From: Rhodoluna limnophila
Lineage (GTDB): Bacteria > Actinomycetota > Actinomycetes > Actinomycetales > Microbacteriaceae
DNA length: 9,975 nt
Direction: 5' to 3'
Assembly (NCBI GenBank): GCA_943326655.2
Contig: CALPUC020000020.1
Coordinates: 1 to 9,975, forward strand
The stretch's first letter is position 1. Every line of letters starts with the position of its first letter. The position numbers were made by a program, and so were the translations under genes. Positions 6,366 through 9,975 of this stretch are shown piece after piece. Under the pieces are notes generated by a model. The model saw only the letters and a list, made by a program, of their open reading frames with translations. It did no database searches and had not been told where the DNA came from.

Positions 6366-7678
6366 TGAGTCAGATAACAGTTCGCGGCGGTAAGCCTCTA
6401 AACGGGCGAATCGAACTAAAGGGCGCCAAAAACCTGGTCACCAAGGCCATGGTGGCAGCGCTTCTCGGAGAAACCCCGAGCGTTTTGAAAGACGTGCCTT
6501 TTATCTCAGACGTCGACATCGTTTCGAGACTCCTACAACTTCACGGCGTTGCCATTACCCACAGCGAAGACGGTGTGATGAGCCTAGACCCGAGCGATGT
6601 TGCCTCGGCTCGCATGGTTGACATCGACGCTCATGCCGGAAGCTCGCGTATTCCAATTTTGTTCTGTGGTCCGCTGCTTCACCGTCTAGGTGAAGCGTTC
6701 ATCCCTGGCCTCGGAGGTTGCCACATCGGCGATCGCCCAATCGACTACCACTTCGAGGTGCTTCGCAAATTTGGTGCGGTAATCGAAGAACTGCCAAATG
6801 GCACTCGTCTGTCGGCGCCGAAGGGTTTAAAGGGCGCCAAAATCAGCCTTCCTTACCCGAGCGTTGGTGCTACCGAGCAGGTGCTCCTAACGGCTACTCG
6901 CGCCGAGGGGCTCACCGAACTTAGCGGCGCCGCTATTGAGCCAGAGATTATGGACCTGATCTCAATCTTGCAGAAGATGGGTGCGATCATTTCCGTAGAC
7001 ACCGATCGCGTTATTCGAATCGAAGGTGTCAAAGAATTACACGGTTACACCCACCGTGCGCTATTTGACCGCAACGAAGCAGCGTCGTGGGCTTGTGCCG
7101 CTCTGGCAACCCAAGGCGACATCTTCGTTGGTGGAGCCCGTCAACAGGAAATGACCGCGTTTCTAAACGTCTTCCGCAAAGTCGGTGGAGCGTTCGACAT
7201 CCAAGATGACGGAATTCGTTTCTTCCACCCTGGCGGCGAATTAAACCCGGTGGTGCTCGAAACAGATGTTCACCCAGGCTTCATGACCGACTGGCAGCAG
7301 CCATTGGTTGTTGCACTAACTCAGGCCAACGGCCTTTCGATCATCCACGAAACCGTTTACGAAAACCGCTTCGGTTTCACCGACGCACTGGTGCAGATGG
7401 GTGCTCAGATTCAGATTTATCGCGAATGTCTCGGCGGAAATCCGTGTCGGTTCGGGCAGCGCAATTTCTACCACTCGGCTGTTATCAATGGCCCGGCCAA
7501 GCTAACCGGCGCCGATATTCGCGTGCCAGACCTTCGCGGAGGATTTAGCCACATGGTGGCAGCGCTCGCGGCAGAAGGTGTTTCTAACGTCACGAACGTG
7601 CAACTTATTTCGCGAGGCTATGAGCACTTCCTCGACAAGTTGGCAGCCCTCGGCGCCGACTTTGAGTACAGCGAGTAA
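6365..7678 (+). CDS. murA: UDP-N-acetylglucosamine 1-carboxyvinyltransferase
   Basis: This cytoplasmic enzyme transfers enolpyruvate from PEP to UDP-GlcNAc, the first committed step of peptidoglycan synthesis. It has 437 residues (E. coli 419). Key residues can be placed: Lys22 in ELKGAKN, Cys119 in GLGGCHIGDRPIDYH (the PEP/fosfomycin cysteine, Cys115 in E. coli), Arg in the same GDRP motif, and Asp309 in HPGFMTDWQQP (Asp305 in E. coli). The C-terminal LISRGYEHFLDKLAALGADF matches the family ending. Cys119 predicts fosfomycin sensitivity at this site, unlike mycobacterial MurA, which has Asp. Extra length sits in a loop around 352-375 with ECLGGNPCRFGQRNF, which I recall from actinobacterial MurA variants. 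ATG overlaps the leuD TAA by one base, with AAGGGAG at 6354-6360 four bases upstream. A paralogue lacking MurA function elsewhere in the genome cannot be excluded, but all catalytic residues are here. Confidence 0.95.
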   Translation: MSQITVRGGKPLNGRIELKGAKNLVTKAMVAALLGETPSVLKDVPFISDVDIVSRLLQLHGVAITHSEDGVMSLDPSDVASARMVDIDAHAGSSRIPILFCGPLLHRLGEAFIPGLGGCHIGDRPIDYHFEVLRKFGAVIEELPNGTRLSAPKGLKGAKISLPYPSVGATEQVLLTATRAEGLTELSGAAIEPEIMDLISILQKMGAIISVDTDRVIRIEGVKELHGYTHRALFDRNEAASWACAALATQGDIFVGGARQQEMTAFLNVFRKVGGAFDIQDDGIRFFHPGGELNPVVLETDVHPGFMTDWQQPLVVALTQANGLSIIHETVYENRFGFTDALVQMGAQIQIYRECLGGNPCRFGQRNFYHSAVINGPAKLTGADIRVPDLRGGFSHMVAALAAEGVSNVTNVQLISRGYEHFLDKLAALGADFEYSE

Positions 7679-7680
7679 CA

Positions 7681-8460
7681 GTGGCGCGCGACGAATTCAG
7701 AATGCCTAAGGTCAATAAGGCGAACCGTCCATTAGTGATGAGCCTGGTGGCTTACCTGCTCGGCGGTCTGCTTCATATCCTGTTTCGTGTGCAGGTAATT
7801 GGCAAAGAGAGACTGCCGAAGACCGGCGCCTACATTTTGGTTTTCAACCACGTAACCCACCTAGACCCTCTGGCTGTTGCCTACGCAACTTTCTTCGGCC
7901 TGAAGCGCGGCCCGCACTTCCTGGCTAAAGGCGCGCTGTTCAAGGTTCCAGTGCTCGGAGCTATTCTCACGGCCGCCGGTCAGGTTCCGGTCTACCGTAA
8001 CGGTCGCCGAAACGTTGAGCCGATGGATGCCGCCTACAAATTCCTCGACGCCGGCCACGTAATCACAATCTTTCCGGAAGGCACCCTGACCCGCGAACCA
8101 AACGGCTGGCCGATGCGCGGCAAGACCGGTTCGGTTCGCATGGCGATTCAGGCTGGTGTGCCAATTTATGCGGTTGGGCAGTGGGGTAGCGAAGTGGTAC
8201 TTCCCACCTATACCAAAAAGCTTCGTCCAAAGCCTTGGCACAAGGTACGCGTGCTAATCGGCGACCAAATTGATCTCTCTAAATTCCAGGGACGCGCGCT
8301 TTCTACAGATGAACTAAAAGATGCCACGAAAATCGTTATGAAGGCCATCACTAAGCAAGTCGAAATCCTTCGCGGTGCTAAAGCCCCGAAAGAACTTTAT
8401 GACCCAGCCGAACACGGCCAGAGCCAGTTTGGAAATTTCAACAAGAACGGTAATAAGTAA
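7681..8460 (+). CDS. plsC: 1-acyl-sn-glycerol-3-phosphate acyltransferase (PlsC family)
   Basis: This membrane-associated acyltransferase probably adds the second acyl chain to lysophosphatidic acid to make phosphatidate. It has 259 residues, with a hydrophobic N-terminal segment at about 18-36 that could anchor it to the membrane. The four family blocks are in order: NHVTHLDPL with the catalytic His57 and Asp62 (HX4D), VPVYRNGRRN, FPEGTL (131-136) for phosphate binding, and VPIYAVGQWGS. The GTG at 7681 comes two bases after the murA stop and has no clear Shine-Dalgarno. An in-frame ATG at 7702 would lose seven residues and also lacks one, so I keep GTG and infer reinitiation. The neighbour gpsA makes glycerol-3-phosphate, the backbone for the same pathway. 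Other acyl acceptors are possible within the family. Confidence 0.9.
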   Translation: MARDEFRMPKVNKANRPLVMSLVAYLLGGLLHILFRVQVIGKERLPKTGAYILVFNHVTHLDPLAVAYATFFGLKRGPHFLAKGALFKVPVLGAILTAAGQVPVYRNGRRNVEPMDAAYKFLDAGHVITIFPEGTLTREPNGWPMRGKTGSVRMAIQAGVPIYAVGQWGSEVVLPTYTKKLRPKPWHKVRVLIGDQIDLSKFQGRALSTDELKDATKIVMKAITKQVEILRGAKAPKELYDPAEHGQSQFGNFNKNGNK

Positions 8461-9461
8461 TGGCAAAAGTTGCAGTTATGGGGGCTGGCTCTTGGGGAAC
8501 AACCTTCGCCAAAGTTCTGGCCGATGCGGGAAACGAAGTATCAATATGGGCCAGACGCGAAGACGTTGCTGATGAGATCAATACCCAACACCGAAATGGC
8601 GATTACCTTCCTGGAATCAGGCTTCCTCATTCGCTGAGAGCTACCTCCGTGGCGGCCGAAGCCATGAGCGGAGCGGAGCAGGTCTACCTAGCAGTGCCAT
8701 CACAAAGCCTTCGAGCAAACCTTGAAGAGTGGGGTTCAGCCATTCCGGATTCTGCAATTTTGGTCAGCCTCATGAAGGGCGTGGAGAAGGAAACCGGTCT
8801 TCGCATGAGTGAAGTCATGAGCGACGCAATTGGCGTGCACAAAGACCGGATTGTGGTTATCTCCGGCCCGAACCTGAGCCTCGAAATCGCGCAGGAGCAA
8901 CCGACCGCATCGGTTGCCGCAAGCACCGATAAGGAATCGGCCAGAGCTGTTGCCACTGCCTCGAGCAACTCGTATTTCACAACTTTCACCAACAAAGACG
9001 TAATCGGCACCGAGTTCGGTGGGATTCTCAAAAACCTAATCGCCGTTGCCATCGGTATCGTCAACGGTGTTGGTTATGGCGAAAACACCAAGGCTTCGAT
9101 CATGACTCGCGGTCTTGCCGAGATCTCGCGCTTCGCCAGAGCCTACGGCGCCAAGAAGAAGACCATGGTTGGCCTAGCCGGCCTCGGCGACCTAATCGCC
9201 ACTTCCGAGTCTCCGCTCAGCCGAAACCACAAGGCCGGCGAGATGCTCGGCATGGGCTACACCCTGAGCGAAGTCACCAAGCGCCTAAGCCAAACCGCGG
9301 AAGGGCTAGCTTCGGTGGCTCCAATTCTGAGGCTTGCCGAAATCAAGGGTGTCAAGATGCCAATCGTTGAGCAGGTGCTTGCCGTGATGGAGGGCCGCAT
9401 GGAACCTCGCGACATCGCTCCAACCCTTACCCACGAAACCGATGAGCCATCCAGTGAGTAA
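8460..9461 (+). CDS. gpsA: NAD(P)H-dependent glycerol-3-phosphate dehydrogenase
   Basis: This cytoplasmic enzyme reduces dihydroxyacetone phosphate to sn-glycerol-3-phosphate, the phospholipid backbone. It has 333 residues (E. coli 339). The N-terminal Rossmann fold has GAGSWG (8-13) for dinucleotide binding, followed by IWARR. SGPNLSLEIAQEQPTA in the middle is the family GPxxxxE block. The C-terminal helical domain contains EFGGILKNLIAVAIGIVNG with the catalytic Lys191, then GYGENTKASIMTRGLAE. GLAGLGDLIAT and SRNHKAGEMLG follow as expected. ATG shares one base with the plsC TAA (TAATG) and no Shine-Dalgarno is visible, so coupling to plsC translation is likely. The 3' end overlaps ddl. The assignment is secure. 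Confidence 0.97.
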   Translation: MAKVAVMGAGSWGTTFAKVLADAGNEVSIWARREDVADEINTQHRNGDYLPGIRLPHSLRATSVAAEAMSGAEQVYLAVPSQSLRANLEEWGSAIPDSAILVSLMKGVEKETGLRMSEVMSDAIGVHKDRIVVISGPNLSLEIAQEQPTASVAASTDKESARAVATASSNSYFTTFTNKDVIGTEFGGILKNLIAVAIGIVNGVGYGENTKASIMTRGLAEISRFARAYGAKKKTMVGLAGLGDLIATSESPLSRNHKAGEMLGMGYTLSEVTKRLSQTAEGLASVAPILRLAEIKGVKMPIVEQVLAVMEGRMEPRDIAPTLTHETDEPSSE

Positions 9462-9975
9462 AAAACTGCGCGTAGCACTCGTCTTCGGTGGTCGCTCCAG
9501 CGAGCACTCGATTTCCTGCGTCACCGCCGGCGGAGTTCTCGGCGCAATCGACCGCGACAAGTTTGAAGTAGTGCCAATCGGTATCACTCGAGGCGGAGTC
9601 TTCGTTCCAGCCGAAGACGACCCGATGAAGTGGGCGCTTAACCCGAACGAACTACCTGAGGTGATCTTCGAAGGACAAACCATTCAGTGGCCTGCCGCCG
9701 GTACCAAAGAGCTTCGCTACACCGACCCGTCTGGCGTGCCTCACAGCCTCGGAGACATCGACGTAGTCTTCCCAGTTCTTCACGGCCCATTCGGTGAAGA
9801 CGGAACCATCCAGGGCTTCTTCGAGCTAATCGGTATGCCTTACGTTGGCAACGGTGTTCTAGCCTCAGCCGCAGCCATGGACAAAGAGTTCACCAAGGCG
9901 CTTTTCCAAGCAGCCGGCGTTCCAGTTACACCTCACGTGGTGATTCGAAAGCACGAGTGGGAACAAAACCGCGAA
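9454..9975 (+). CDS. ddl: D-alanine-D-alanine ligase, N-terminal part; 3' end outside window
   Basis: This is the first 174 residues of the ATP-grasp enzyme that joins two D-alanines for the peptidoglycan stem peptide. The N-terminal domain has LVFGGRSSEHSIS with Glu17 (Glu15 of E. coli DdlB). It also has FPVLHGPFGEDGTIQGFFEL (His110-Leu125), then PYVGNGVLASAAAMDKEFTK, where the central ATP-grasp domain begins. The residues that separate D-Ala-D-Ala from D-Ala-D-Lac or D-Ala-D-Ser ligases lie mostly beyond the window edge, so Ddl is chosen by context and general similarity. I prefer GTG 9454 (MSKKLRVALVFGG), giving an 8-base overlap with gpsA. ATG 9442 in the same frame would add four residues and give a 20-base overlap. 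Neither has a strong Shine-Dalgarno. With murA it makes two cell-wall genes in the operon. Confidence 0.92.
   Translation, partial: MSKKLRVALVFGGRSSEHSISCVTAGGVLGAIDRDKFEVVPIGITRGGVFVPAEDDPMKWALNPNELPEVIFEGQTIQWPAAGTKELRYTDPSGVPHSLGDIDVVFPVLHGPFGEDGTIQGFFELIGMPYVGNGVLASAAAMDKEFTKALFQAAGVPVTPHVVIRKHEWEQNRE

Noticed and set aside
8684..9064. Antisense frame opposite gpsA
   Set aside because: No family resemblance and it lies opposite the cofactor-binding and catalytic region of GpsA.
1..9975. Defence island, phage or mobile element hypothesis for an undescribed system
   Set aside because: Every stretch is accounted for by housekeeping or transport genes with uniform composition; no transposase, integrase, repeat array, toxin-antitoxin pair or unknown gene is present.

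Overview
The window looks like core chromosome from a small-genome actinobacterium, most likely a Microbacteriaceae member of the freshwater Luna type (Rhodoluna/Aquiluna-like). The grounds are the gene order leuC-leuD-murA-plsC-gpsA-ddl, which is typical of Micrococcales, actinobacterial protein variants (notably MurA and GpsA), a G+C content estimated by eye in the mid-50s percent, and very tight packing. The genus is an inference. There are nine protein genes, two of them cut by the window edges, and no gene-free stretch longer than about 57 bp. I saw no tRNA, rRNA, CRISPR array, insertion sequence, phage gene or attachment site.

Region 1 (1-3054, + strand) is the 3' part of a nucleoside-type ABC importer operon of the BMP/NupNOPQ class. 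It holds the end of a double-domain ATPase (NupO-like) and two BPD_transp_2 permeases (NupP- and NupQ-like), joined by start/stop overlaps of 4 and 1 bases. The substrate-binding lipoprotein is not in the window and is expected upstream. The second ATPase domain carries the Ala-Gln replacement of the Walker B Asp-Glu pair that is characteristic of this subfamily, so this half-site is probably non-hydrolytic.

Region 2 (3051-4286, - strand) is a 12-helix MFS transporter that runs convergently into the ABC operon. The two stop codons overlap, and a short perfect hairpin lies in the last MFS codons. Its GTG start has a TANNNT -10 element at the spacing expected for a leaderless mRNA.

Region 3 (4344-9975, + strand) is one continuous six-gene operon that extends past the window: leuC and leuD (isopropylmalate isomerase, leucine synthesis), murA (first committed step of peptidoglycan synthesis), plsC and gpsA (phospholipid precursors), and the 5' part of ddl (D-Ala-D-Ala ligase). 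Neighbouring genes are separated by -8 to +3 bases, so transcription and probably translation are coupled. A short 57-bp divergent promoter region serves both MFS and leuC.

Nothing here amounts to a clearly new system. The points most worth a second look are the degenerate ABC half-site, the back-to-back promoters without an adjacent regulator gene, the overlapping convergent stops, and the Cys-containing loop in MurA.
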